This document shows positions 1-6,853 of a stretch of 13,871 nucleotides of DNA, in pieces (positions within the stretch are counted from its first letter, which is position 1; each line of letters begins with the position of its first letter). The notes under the pieces were generated by a model, which worked only from the letters and a program-made list of their open reading frames with translations, did not search any database and was not told where the DNA came from. The DNA comes from an uncultured Lachnospiraceae bacterium (GTDB lineage Bacteria; Bacillota; Clostridia; Lachnospirales; Lachnospiraceae). The DNA lies in the NCBI GenBank assembly GCA_947068385.1, contig CAMTBF010000035.1, forward strand, positions 1-13,871, given 5' to 3'. The position numbers were made by a program, and so were the translations under genes.

Positions 1-4
1 GTAT

Positions 5-24
5 GTGTCAAGTCCTAATTGGCA
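5..24 (+). repeat. Candidate left terminal inverted repeat of the IS
   Basis: Read inward, GTGTCAAGTCCTAATTGGCA matches the right-end repeat (GTGTATAATTATTATTGGCA) at 14 of 20 positions, including both the first four and the last seven bases. The match may extend outward by a few bases, so the terminal base is uncertain. Confidence 0.35.
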
Positions 25-110
25 TTTTTCTCTTTTTTATAGATGTCCGACATTTCCTGTTATTTTCTGACAATTCAGCCTCTATTTTTGATATAGGTTT
101 GTTTTGCTTT

Positions 111-1541
111 TTAATCGACGAAAGCTGCTATGAATGCCTTTCTGGATGCCGTCCGCATTGCATCCAGCAGAGGCATGTGGCGACTCGTACTGTCCACATA
201 AGGGTTCCCTTTCCCGTCCTTCTTTGGTGCTTTCGCAGCACTCAGTGTCTTGACGGCATCTTCCATCCCAGATATGGGGAGGAACCCATCCGCATACCTT
301 TCTATTGTTTCAGCCAGCTCCCGGTTCTCCTTCCGGTACAGTATCTTAGCCATGTTGTTCGCGCCGCTTGCCGACCAGCGCATCCTCCGGTGCTTCATCC
401 GCAGCGTTATCACCGTGCAGTTCTGGCTCTCCTGCACCCCCATCCCTTTGTACACGATTCCTTCCGGCGCATCAGGTATCTCTATCCCACGCTTCTGCCA
501 TGGCATCAGGCCCTCCCTGTTGTTGCCCAGGTACTGGTGCAGTTCCAGGGCCTTCTTCCTGCTCTTTTCATCACCTGCCACGCTGTCGGCATAGGCCTTT
601 ATATACTCCAGCATCTCATCCGGCTTTTCGCTGTCGAACAGCCCCCGGATCTCTTTCTGCGCTTTCTTGTCCCCAATCTTGCGCAGGATCTCCTGGTACA
701 CATGGTACCTGTCCAGCTGCACGATTGCCTCCGGGTCATACGGCTCCTTTACCCAGCCCCCGCCGTCCCCGTTCAGTACGCGTTGCATGATCTCGTCTGC
801 CGCGTACCTCTTTTCTATCAGTGCCTCCCTCTTTGCATGGAACTCGCCGCTCTTCTCCATCCCTGCAAGCATCGTCTTGTTCACCAGGCTGCTGCGGCCC
901 CCGTCCTGCTCTTTCCACCCCTCATACATCGTGAACACCTTCATTTCCTGTTTCTTCATCTTCTGGTGCCTTCCGTCCTGCATGGACAGCCATACCCCGT
1001 CCATCTCCTCGAACAGCACCGGCAGCACCTCTTTTCCCAAAGCCTCCCCGGCCTCCATCTGGCTTACTGCATAGGACTCTTCCTTGCTGACCTTCTCCCC
1101 AAGGCGCTGCACCAGGTTCCATGCCCCGCCATGGCTCACGCTCTGGCCGCAGGTGCTGCTTATCGTCTCCGCCGTCACACGGTAGGGGCTCTCCGCTGCC
1201 GTCATCGCTATCTTCTCTGCCAGGTTTGCCGACAGCAGCCCTATCTTCTCCATCTCCATCGCCTCGTCCAGAAGGTACACATACCTTTTCTCCCCTCCTT
1301 CCCCTTTCTTCTCATACACCCTCCGGGAATAGCACACCTCCCCGTATACCGTCTTTATGGTCGTCCCCCGCTTCCCTTTGTCCCGGTATGCCTTCCTGTC
1401 CCTTCCTTCTGCCAGCTCATCATCATACTTCTCCAGCACTATCCGCGTAAGCTCTGCTCCATAGGTGCATATATATTTATAGATTTTTTGCTCCAGGGTC
1501 TTGAATGATACCAGTTTTTCCTCTACAATAGTCTTCATCAT
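111..1541 (-). CDS. ISLre2 family transposase (UPF0236)
   Basis: This is the transposase that moves the insertion sequence. The protein is about 476 residues, the normal size for the family. It opens with a charged helical region (MMKTIVEEKLVSFKTLEQKI), followed by a motif block that includes RKAYRDKGKR and TVYGEVCYSRRVYEKK. A central segment, LPVLFEEMDGVWLSMQ, contains a conserved acidic residue typical of the catalytic core. Later come REALIEKRY, the YHVYQEI stretch, and a C-terminal RMRWSASGANNMAKI that is characteristic of these proteins. I chose the ATG at 1541 because AAGGAG lies five bases upstream. A longer reading from 1595 is open but lacks a ribosome site. The gene has no frameshift and looks intact. 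I see no accessory genes in the element. The long plus-strand reading frame opposite it is a shadow. Confidence 0.9.
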   Translation of the reverse strand: MMKTIVEEKLVSFKTLEQKIYKYICTYGAELTRIVLEKYDDELAEGRDRKAYRDKGKRGTTIKTVYGEVCYSRRVYEKKGEGGEKRYVYLLDEAMEMEKIGLLSANLAEKIAMTAAESPYRVTAETISSTCGQSVSHGGAWNLVQRLGEKVSKEESYAVSQMEAGEALGKEVLPVLFEEMDGVWLSMQDGRHQKMKKQEMKVFTMYEGWKEQDGGRSSLVNKTMLAGMEKSGEFHAKREALIEKRYAADEIMQRVLNGDGGGWVKEPYDPEAIVQLDRYHVYQEILRKIGDKKAQKEIRGLFDSEKPDEMLEYIKAYADSVAGDEKSRKKALELHQYLGNNREGLMPWQKRGIEIPDAPEGIVYKGMGVQESQNCTVITLRMKHRRMRWSASGANNMAKILYRKENRELAETIERYADGFLPISGMEDAVKTLSAAKAPKKDGKGNPYVDSTSRHMPLLDAMRTASRKAFIAAFVD

Positions 1542-1599
1542 GCAGTCTCCTTCTTTTGTTTTCTTCGTCGTTAACATCATAAAGGATTTCTGCATGTTT

Positions 1600-1636
1600 G
1601 GGAAGTGGGGATTTTCTCTGCTTCCCTTTTATATTT
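1600..1636 (+). terminator. Terminator-like hairpin inside the IS right end, plus strand
   Basis: GGGAAGTGGGGA (1600-1611) can fold over a TTT loop onto TCTCTGCTTCCC (1615-1626). The twelve pairs include three G-U type wobbles. The sequence then runs into TTTTATATTT. On the plus strand this has the form of an intrinsic terminator and would stop transcripts crossing the IS toward the ABC genes. On the minus strand it would sit in the transposase leader, without a U-tract. Activity is inferred from form only. Confidence 0.4.
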
Positions 1637-1639
1637 AGT

Positions 1640-2371
1640 GTGCTCCCTCCCTCTGCCAATAATAATTATACACTAACCATCATCGAACATCTGTCCAAGC
1701 ATTATGAGAAAAAGGAAGTCCTGCGGGACATCGACTTCACCTTCGAGGAGGGGAAGATCTACGGGCTGCTGGGCCGCAACGGCGCGGGCAAGACCACGCT
1801 GTTCAACTGCATCAACCGGGACGTGAAGGCGGACGGCGGCGAATTCTTCCTGGAGACGGACAGTGGGCGGCGGGGCCTTGTGGCAGAGGACATCGGATAT
1901 GTGCTCTCCACGCCTACCGTGCCGGAATTCCTCACGGGAAGGGAATTCCTGAAATTTTTCATAGACATCAACGGGAACGCCGTCGGGCAGCCCAGGCCTC
2001 TGGACGAGTATTTCGCGTTCATGGGCATCGCCCCGGAGGACAGGGACAAGCTGCTGAAGGACTATTCCCACGGCATGAAGAACAAGATGCAGATGCTGGT
2101 GAACATCATCGCCAGGCCCAACATCCTGCTGCTGGACGAACCGCTGACCTCCCTGGACGTGGTGGTGGCGGAGGAGATGAAGGGGGTCCTGCGCTCCTTA
2201 AAGCAGGGACGCATCACGATCTTCTCCACCCATCTCCTGGACCTGGCCCTGGATTTGTGCGACGAGATCATCCTGCTGAACCACGGGGAGCTGGAGGTGG
2301 TGGAGAAGAGCCACCTGGACGGCCAGGAGTTCCGGGAGAAGATCATCGCGGCCCTGCGGGAGCAGGCATAG
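1640..2371 (+). CDS. ABC transporter ATP-binding protein, 5' end replaced by the IS
   Basis: This is the nucleotide-binding subunit of an ABC transporter, acting on the cytoplasmic face with the permease that follows 11 bases downstream. It has a Walker A motif (GRNGAGKTT), a Q-loop region near YVLSTPTVPEFLTGREFL, the variant signature YSHGMKNKM, Walker B NILLLDEP, a D-loop (SLDV) and an H-loop (STHLLD). The family normally starts Met plus one to three residues and then LTII-type sequence. Here that block begins at about 1673, directly after the IS end. The frame stays open into the IS, so translation could start at GTG 1640 or TTG 1598, adding 11 or 25 foreign residues before LTII, but neither has a clear ribosome site. 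The ATPase domain itself is complete. Whether it is still expressed is doubtful, so this may be a broken gene. The substrate is unknown. Confidence 0.8.
   Translation: MLPPSANNNYTLTIIEHLSKHYEKKEVLRDIDFTFEEGKIYGLLGRNGAGKTTLFNCINRDVKADGGEFFLETDSGRRGLVAEDIGYVLSTPTVPEFLTGREFLKFFIDINGNAVGQPRPLDEYFAFMGIAPEDRDKLLKDYSHGMKNKMQMLVNIIARPNILLLDEPLTSLDVVVAEEMKGVLRSLKQGRITIFSTHLLDLALDLCDEIILLNHGELEVVEKSHLDGQEFREKIIAALREQA
1654..1673 (-). repeat. Candidate right terminal inverted repeat of the IS
   Basis: This is the partner of the repeat at 5-24. Immediately beyond it, the reading frame changes from IS-like residues to the conserved N-terminal beta strand of an ABC ATPase, which marks the junction independently of the repeat. 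Confidence 0.35.
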
Positions 2372-2382
2372 GAGGTATTCGC

Positions 2383-3966
2383 TTGAAAAAAACATTTATC
2401 TTATCCTTTTCCCTGAAAAATACATATCGGGTGAACGGCATCCTGTACTCCCTGAAGCAGATTCCCCTGGTGAAGAGGCTCCTGCCGGAGGCCCTGTACG
2501 GGGTGTGGGGGCTGAAGATATTCGCCAACGTGCTCTCGGCAATCTGGGAGGTGGTCTCCGTATTCCTGGGGAAGGGCCTGTACCTGCTCCTCATGGTCTT
2601 CCTGCCTGCCCTGCTGTATGACGGGCTCCCACGGGAGGGCGTGTTCCTCCATATCCTCCTGTTCCTGACGGTCATCGGCTGCTTTGCCAACACCACGCTT
2701 TTCAACCCCTCCAAAGACAAATACTATGCCATCCTCCTGATGCGGATGGACGCCAGGGAATACACGCTGGTGAACTACGGATATTCGATTTTGAAGGTGA
2801 TTGTAGGCTTTATGCCCTTCTCCCTGCTGTTCGGACTGCTTGGCGGCGTCCCGGCGTGGCTCTGCGCGCTGCTGCCGTTCTCCATCGCGGGCTGCAAGCT
2901 GTCCTATGTGGCGTATACGCTGCGGGACTATAAGCTCCGGGGGAACGTGTACAATGAAAACAAGCTGGATAAGTTCCAATGGCTGGGGATAGCCTTGCTG
3001 CTGGGGCTGGCCTATGGGCTGCCCGCTTTCGGCCTGGTGCTGCCCGTGGCCGTACCCGCCGTGCTGTCCCTGCTCTCTATCCTCATCGGAGCGGCCTGCG
3101 TCCCGGGAATCTATAGGTTCCGGGAATACAGGGAGGTGTGCCGGGAGCTTCTGGCCGGGGCCATGTTCCAGATGGACGCGCCTGCCCGGAATGCCCGTAC
3201 CATTAAGGAGGCCAACGAGAAGAAGATATCCGCGGACATATCCATCACCAGCGGAAAGAGCGGCTTCGAATACCTCAACGAGCTCTTCGTCAAGCGGCAT
3301 CGGAAAATCCTGTGGAGGTCGGCGGAGAAGATTTCCTATGTGTGCGCGGCCCTTGTCTGCGGCGTGCTGCTGGCCCTATCCCTGAAGCCGCAGCTGCGTC
3401 CCATAGCCAATGAACTGGTGATGACCTGGCTGCCGTACTTTGCGTTCATCCTATACGCCATCAACCGGGGGACGGGCTTTACCCAGGCCCTGTTCATGAA
3501 CTGCGACCACAGCCTGCTGACGTATTCCGTCTATAAGAGGCCGGGCTTCGTGCTGAAGCTGTTCCGGATACGGCTGCGGGAGATCATGAAGATTAACGCG
3601 GTCCCGGCGTTCATCATCGGAGCCGGGCTGGCGCTGATCCTCTATGCCTCCGGGGGCACAGACCAGCCGGTGAACTACATCGTGCTGGTGGTCTCCACGG
3701 TGTGCATGAGCCTATTCTTTTCCGTCCATTATCTGACGATTTATTATCTCCTCCAGCCCTACACGGTGGGGACCCAGCTGAAGGGCGGAACCTACAAGCT
3801 GGTCTCCATAGCCACCTATATGGTCTGCTATTTCCTGATGCAGCTGAGGATGCCCACGCTGCTGTTCGGGGCCATGACGATCGTGTTCTGCGTGCTGTAC
3901 GGCATCATCGCCTGCGTATTGGTGTATAAGCTGGCGCCGAAGACCTTCCGGCTGCGGGCGGGGTGA
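2383..3966 (+). CDS. Multi-pass ABC transporter permease, putative exporter
   Basis: This is the membrane subunit partnered with the preceding ATPase. The protein of about 527 residues has many hydrophobic segments. One group lies in the N-terminal half (KGLYLLLMVFLPALLY, ILLFLTVIGCFA, LLFGLLGGVPAWLCALLPF, WLGIALLLGLAYGLPAFGLVLPVAVPAVLSLLSILIGAA). A central hydrophilic stretch of roughly 70 residues follows, and then a second helical group to the C-terminus. The layout is that of the large fused permeases with two helix bundles seen in Clostridia as putative ABC exporters. I chose the TTG start at 2383 because GGAGG lies seven bases upstream at 2371-2375, overlapping the ATPase stop. The longer frame from 2257 runs inside the ATPase gene and looks like shadow sequence. 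If the ATPase is not made, this subunit is orphaned. The substrate cannot be read from the sequence. Confidence 0.8.
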   Translation: MKKTFILSFSLKNTYRVNGILYSLKQIPLVKRLLPEALYGVWGLKIFANVLSAIWEVVSVFLGKGLYLLLMVFLPALLYDGLPREGVFLHILLFLTVIGCFANTTLFNPSKDKYYAILLMRMDAREYTLVNYGYSILKVIVGFMPFSLLFGLLGGVPAWLCALLPFSIAGCKLSYVAYTLRDYKLRGNVYNENKLDKFQWLGIALLLGLAYGLPAFGLVLPVAVPAVLSLLSILIGAACVPGIYRFREYREVCRELLAGAMFQMDAPARNARTIKEANEKKISADISITSGKSGFEYLNELFVKRHRKILWRSAEKISYVCAALVCGVLLALSLKPQLRPIANELVMTWLPYFAFILYAINRGTGFTQALFMNCDHSLLTYSVYKRPGFVLKLFRIRLREIMKINAVPAFIIGAGLALILYASGGTDQPVNYIVLVVSTVCMSLFFSVHYLTIYYLLQPYTVGTQLKGGTYKLVSIATYMVCYFLMQLRMPTLLFGAMTIVFCVLYGIIACVLVYKLAPKTFRLRAG

Positions 3967-3998
3967 GCGGGGACGCGGGACGAATAGGAGAGGAACAG

Positions 3999-5354
3999 AT
4001 GAAGACAGGAGAAAAAGCTGCGAATACCATGATATTTTCCAACAAAGATCTGAAAAAGCTGATCATCCCCCTGATCCTGGAGCAGGCCCTGGCCATCACG
4101 GTAGGCATGGCGGACACCATGATGATTTCCTCCGTGGGCGAGGCGGCGGTCTCCGGGGTCTCCCTGGTGGACATGTTCAATAACCTCATCATCAGCATAC
4201 TGGCCGCCCTGGCCACCGGCGGGGCGGTGGTCACCAGCCAGTTCATCGGGGCCTCCAAGCGGGAGGAGGCCTGCCGGTCCGCGAAGCAGCTCCTCTGGGT
4301 CAATGCCCTGATCACCATAGCGGTCTCCCTTCTGGTCATAGCCGGCCACAGGCTCATCCTGAACCTGTTTTTCGGAAGGATAGAGCAGGACGTGATGCGC
4401 AATGCCATTCTCTACCTGATCATCTCCGCGCTGTCCTTCCCGTTCCTGGCCGTCTATAATGCCTGCGCGGCGCTGTTCCGCTCCATGGGGAATTCCCAGA
4501 TCACCCTGAAGGTGTCCGTGCTGATGAACATCATCAACGTGGGCGGCAATGCCCTCTGCGTGTTCGGCCTGAAGATGGGAGTGGCGGGCGTGGCGGTGCC
4601 GTCGCTGGTGTCCAGGGCCGTGGCGGGCCTGTGCCTGTATGTCCTTCTGCGGAATCCTGACCGCCCCATTCATCTGAACAGGGAGCGGTTCCGGTTCGAG
4701 TGGCAGGTCGTCCGGAAAATCCTCTATATCGGAATCCCCAGCGGCATCGAGAACGGTATTTTCCAGCTGGGCCGTGTAATCGTGGTGAGCATCATCGCGG
4801 GCTTCGGCACGGCGCAGATCGCCGCCAACGGCGTGGCCAACAGCCTGGACAGCATGGGCTGCATCATAGGGCAGGGCATGAACCTGGCCATGATCACCGT
4901 GATAGGGCAGTGCGTGGGGGCCGGGGACCTGGCGCAGGTGCGGTACTATACGAAAAAGCTGCTGCTGATCACATATGCCTCCACGGCGGTGGCCAACAGC
5001 CTGATCCTGCTGTTCCTGCATCCGATCCTGGGGCTCTACGGCCTGGGGGCGGAGGCCACGGAGCTGGCCTATATCCTTGTGATGATCCACGATGGCCTGG
5101 CGATCCTGCTGTGGCCCGCTTCCTTTGTGCTGCCCAACATGCTCCGGGCCTGCAATGACGTGAAATATACCATGACGATCGCAATCTTCTCCATGGTCAC
5201 CTTCCGCATCGGGCTGAGCATTGTGTTCGGCGTCCAGATGGGCATGGGAGCCGTGGGCGTGTGGGCCGCCATGGTGGCGGACTGGGTCTTCCGGGTGTGC
5301 TGCTTTGTGGGGCGGTATTTCAGGGGGACGTGGAGGAAGCACTGCAACCTTTGA
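3999..5354 (+). CDS. MATE family multidrug/toxin efflux transporter
   Basis: This is an inner-membrane cation-coupled exporter of the MATE type (NorM/DinF-like branch), of about 451 residues, the normal length. The first helix contains the family hallmark LIIPLILEQALAITVGMADT. It is followed by VGEAAVSGVSLVD and an ATGGAVVTSQFIGA helix. The second half repeats the fold, beginning near ILYIGIPSGIENGIFQLGR and including the IIAGFGTAQIAANGVA segment. About twelve helices are expected. I chose the ATG at 3999 because AGGAGAGG lies five bases upstream. A GTG at 3963 overlapping the permease stop is also in frame but has a poorer site. The close spacing suggests co-transcription with the ABC genes, so the IS upstream could reduce its expression too. 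The exported compound is unknown. Confidence 0.92.
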   Translation: MKTGEKAANTMIFSNKDLKKLIIPLILEQALAITVGMADTMMISSVGEAAVSGVSLVDMFNNLIISILAALATGGAVVTSQFIGASKREEACRSAKQLLWVNALITIAVSLLVIAGHRLILNLFFGRIEQDVMRNAILYLIISALSFPFLAVYNACAALFRSMGNSQITLKVSVLMNIINVGGNALCVFGLKMGVAGVAVPSLVSRAVAGLCLYVLLRNPDRPIHLNRERFRFEWQVVRKILYIGIPSGIENGIFQLGRVIVVSIIAGFGTAQIAANGVANSLDSMGCIIGQGMNLAMITVIGQCVGAGDLAQVRYYTKKLLLITYASTAVANSLILLFLHPILGLYGLGAEATELAYILVMIHDGLAILLWPASFVLPNMLRACNDVKYTMTIAIFSMVTFRIGLSIVFGVQMGMGAVGVWAAMVADWVFRVCCFVGRYFRGTWRKHCNL

Positions 5355-5400
5355 TATGGAATGCGGATGACAGCGATGGAGCATTTCATATCGTTTTATT
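5353..5400 (+). terminator. Intrinsic terminator after the MATE gene
   Basis: GATATGGAATGC (5353-5364) pairs with GCATTTCATATC (5381-5392) in a 12-bp stem with one G-U wobble and a 16-base loop, followed by GTTTTATT. The stem begins inside the MATE stop codon. It separates the exporter genes from the biotin promoter. The stem is AT-rich, so efficiency may be moderate. Confidence 0.55.
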
Positions 5401-5430
5401 GTCAACCATTTAAAAGAATAGGTTGACAAT
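5398..5430. promoter_or_regulatory. Probable BirA operator (biotin repressor site)
   Basis: ATTGTCAACC (5398-5407) and GGTTGACAAT (5421-5430) form a perfect 10-bp inverted repeat separated by 13 bases of AT-rich sequence. The half-site closely follows the known BirA box (TTGTWAACC / GGTTWACAA), with C in place of the central A/T. The location directly upstream of a biotin operon makes BirA the natural reader. The spacer is slightly shorter than the 14-16 bases I recall for canonical sites. The right half contains the -35 box of the promoter, so binding of the biotinoyl-AMP-loaded repressor would block RNA polymerase. Confidence 0.85.
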
Positions 5431-5451
5431 CTGGAATTGATTGGATATAAT
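5423..5451 (+). promoter_or_regulatory. Consensus sigma-A promoter of the biotin operon
   Basis: TTGACA (5423-5428) and TATAAT (5446-5451) match the consensus exactly with the ideal 17-bp spacing. The -35 is embedded in the right arm of the operator inverted repeat. Transcription should start near 5458, giving a leader of about 45 bases before the first start codon. A promoter this strong implies the operon depends on repression for control. Confidence 0.88.
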
Positions 5452-5465
5452 CAAGAAAGCACACA

Positions 5466-5481
5466 GCAGGGAAGACCCTGC
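5466..5481 (+). other. Short perfect hairpin in the biotin operon leader
   Basis: GCAGGG (5466-5471), loop AAGA, CCCTGC (5476-5481) forms a perfect six-pair stem, GC-rich at its inner end, in the predicted 5' leader, nine bases ahead of the GGAGGAG ribosome site. It has no T-tract, so it is not a terminator. It could stabilise the transcript or have no role. Confidence 0.45.
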
Positions 5482-5502
5482 AGTCAACCGGAGGAGATAT
5501 CC

Positions 5503-5997
5503 ATGAAAAACAGGGAAAAGACAATGGAGATGACCACCACAGCGCTTCTGGCCACAGTACTGGCGGTGCTGGGAACGTTCAAGCTCCCCAGCATCGTTCC
5601 GGGCTGCGAATTCCAGCTCTCCGCGCCCTTTGCCGTCTGCATCGCCGCCTGCTTCGGCTTTAGGCGCTATATCCGGATCGGCATTCTGGCCAGCGCGATC
5701 AATCTGATCCTGGGCACCCACACGATCGTGAACGTGACGATAGCCATGATATTCCGCCTGGTGGCGGGAGGGATCCTGGCCCTGTTCGGTGTAAATCCCG
5801 TCACGCTGGCCATCAGCGGCCCCCTTGGCACGGTGGCGGGGAGGCTGGTCCTGGGGGGCATATCGGGCACGGATCCGCTGGCCCTGATAGCAGCGGCGGC
5901 GCCGGGGATGGTGTTCACGGCGGTAGCCGCCACCGTAATGTATCCGGTGATGAAGCGGCTGGCCCGCAGGGAGGCCGGCGCTCTGACGCGGGGCTGA
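5503..5997 (+). CDS. Small five-helix membrane protein, candidate precursor importer (ECF S-like)
   Basis: I do not recognise a named family. The protein is about 164 residues and strongly hydrophobic, with roughly five segments: TTALLATVLAVLGTF, FAVCIAACFGF, ILASAINLIL with IVNVTIAMIFRLVAGGILALF, LAISGPLGTVAGRLVLGG, and LIAAAAPGMVFTAVAATVMYPVM. The size, alanine- and glycine-rich helices and lack of a signal peptide resemble substrate-binding S components of ECF vitamin transporters. The sequence does not resemble BioY. The ATG at 5503 has GGAGGAG six bases upstream; the longer frame from 5437 would overlap the promoter. It is the first gene after the BirA-type operator and 98 bases ahead of bioW, so it should be biotin-repressed with the synthesis genes. 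An importer of pimelate, another biotin precursor or biotin itself is inferred from this setting alone. Any energising ATPases must be encoded elsewhere. Confidence 0.8.
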   Translation: MKNREKTMEMTTTALLATVLAVLGTFKLPSIVPGCEFQLSAPFAVCIAACFGFRRYIRIGILASAINLILGTHTIVNVTIAMIFRLVAGGILALFGVNPVTLAISGPLGTVAGRLVLGGISGTDPLALIAAAAPGMVFTAVAATVMYPVMKRLARREAGALTRG

Positions 5998-6095
5998 GCC
6001 CCCGCCTGTACAGGGGAGGGATCCGGCAGCCTTTCCGGGCCCTGTCCCGCAGGAAGCAGGAACGGCACGAATCCAGGAAATGCAGAGGGAACGAA

Positions 6096-6827
6096 ATGAA
6101 TCGATACAGCATCAAAATGAGGGCTTCGAACAAGGAAGAGGGCCACATCTCCGGGGCGGAGAAAATCGTCCCGGAACAAGAGCTGGAGAGATACTGCTCC
6201 AGGCTCCTTGCCCGGGCGCTCCGGCACAGCAAGGGGAAGCCGGATTTCATCAACCTGAAGATCGAGGCCGTGGAGGAAGAGGAGATTCTCCATCTTCCCG
6301 CCCTGGGAGTGACTACAATGGAGACTTCGAATGCCGGAGAGGGGCTGGACGTGGTGCGCGGGTATCTGCGCAGGCTGGGGCTGAAGCGCGGGGAAGAGAT
6401 CCTTGCCCTCTGGGGGCAGAGCTTTTCCATGCGGGGCGCTATGCTCCTGGACGCGGACAGCCTGGAACGGCTGGAGCCGGACAGGGAGCGGGGCATCCGG
6501 GCCACCTATATGGACATGGAGACCGCGGACGCCGCAAGGCAGTCCGCCTGTGAGGGCAAGAACCATTTCAACGAGGCGCTGGTCCTGGCCACAAAGGTGG
6601 TCAGCCACCCTAACATCGTGGCGGAGCTGTGCGTTTCCGACGATCCGGATTATGTCACCGGCTATATCGCCTCCAGGGAGTTCGGCTATGTGCGCGTCAC
6701 CAGGCTGAAGGAGCCAGGCAGCCCAAAGGGCGGGCGCGTATTTCTGTTCCGGGGAGGGGAAGAGGAGCGGGAGGACTGCATCCGCTACCTCCAGCAGCAG
6801 AAGGTGCTGGTACATATGCCGGAATGA
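6096..6827 (+). CDS. bioW: 6-carboxyhexanoate-CoA ligase (pimeloyl-CoA synthetase)
   Basis: The enzyme joins pimelate to CoA using ATP, releasing AMP and diphosphate, to make pimeloyl-CoA, the first committed substrate of biotin ring assembly. The 243-residue protein follows Bacillus subtilis BioW closely: YSIKMRAS at the N-terminus, GHISGAEKIVP, ALRHSKGKPDFINLKIE, a middle FSMRGAMLLD, ERGIRATYMD, NEALVLATKVVSHPNIVAEL, the very conserved SDDPDYVTGY, and GGRVFLF near the C-terminus. It is a little shorter than the Bacillus protein because of a reduced central region and tail. The ATG at 6096 is preceded by GAGGGA. It needs free pimelate, yet no pimelate-forming gene is nearby. It is the second gene of the operon, followed by bioF after 26 bases. 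Confidence 0.96.
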   Translation: MNRYSIKMRASNKEEGHISGAEKIVPEQELERYCSRLLARALRHSKGKPDFINLKIEAVEEEEILHLPALGVTTMETSNAGEGLDVVRGYLRRLGLKRGEEILALWGQSFSMRGAMLLDADSLERLEPDRERGIRATYMDMETADAARQSACEGKNHFNEALVLATKVVSHPNIVAELCVSDDPDYVTGYIASREFGYVRVTRLKEPGSPKGGRVFLFRGGEEEREDCIRYLQQQKVLVHMPE

Positions 6828-6853
6828 GATGAGGAAGAAAGGCGATAGAGATT

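Larger units (their letters stand above)
5..1673. mobile_element. ISLre2-like insertion sequence (approximate ends)
   Basis: The element carries a single minus-strand transposase of the ISLre2/UPF0236 type. The ends are inferred from imperfect terminal inverted repeats, 5-24 and 1654-1673, which match at 14 of 20 positions and share an inner ATTGGCA. The resulting length of about 1.67 kb is usual for the family. The right end coincides with the point where the following ABC ATPase begins to look like its family (LTIIEHLSKHY), which supports a junction near 1673-1677. No target duplication can be verified: only four bases lie to the left of the repeat in this window, and they do not match the end of the nine bases after 1673. 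The presence of the IS is secure; the exact boundaries are not. Confidence 0.6.

Noticed and set aside
3..1508. 501-codon open frame on the plus strand
   Set aside because: It is fully opposite the recognisable ISLre2 transposase, has a Leu/His/Pro-rich composition typical of a shadow frame, and matches no family I know.
3828..5429. 533-codon open frame on the minus strand, His/Gln/Gly-rich
   Set aside because: It is antisense to the clear MATE gene and even spans the terminator and operator. The composition is that of a reversed GC-rich gene.
5452..5502. Possible riboswitch ahead of the biotin genes
   Set aside because: The leader is only about 45 bases with one simple hairpin, too little for an aptamer plus expression platform. 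The operator already explains control.
6005..6014. CCTGTACAGG palindrome between the membrane-protein gene and bioW
   Set aside because: It is a short GC-rich palindrome without T-tract or promoter elements, and likely chance in this base composition.
5667..6815. Long minus-strand frame across the membrane-protein and bioW genes
   Set aside because: Both plus-strand genes have ribosome sites and, for bioW, unmistakable motifs. The antisense frame has none.
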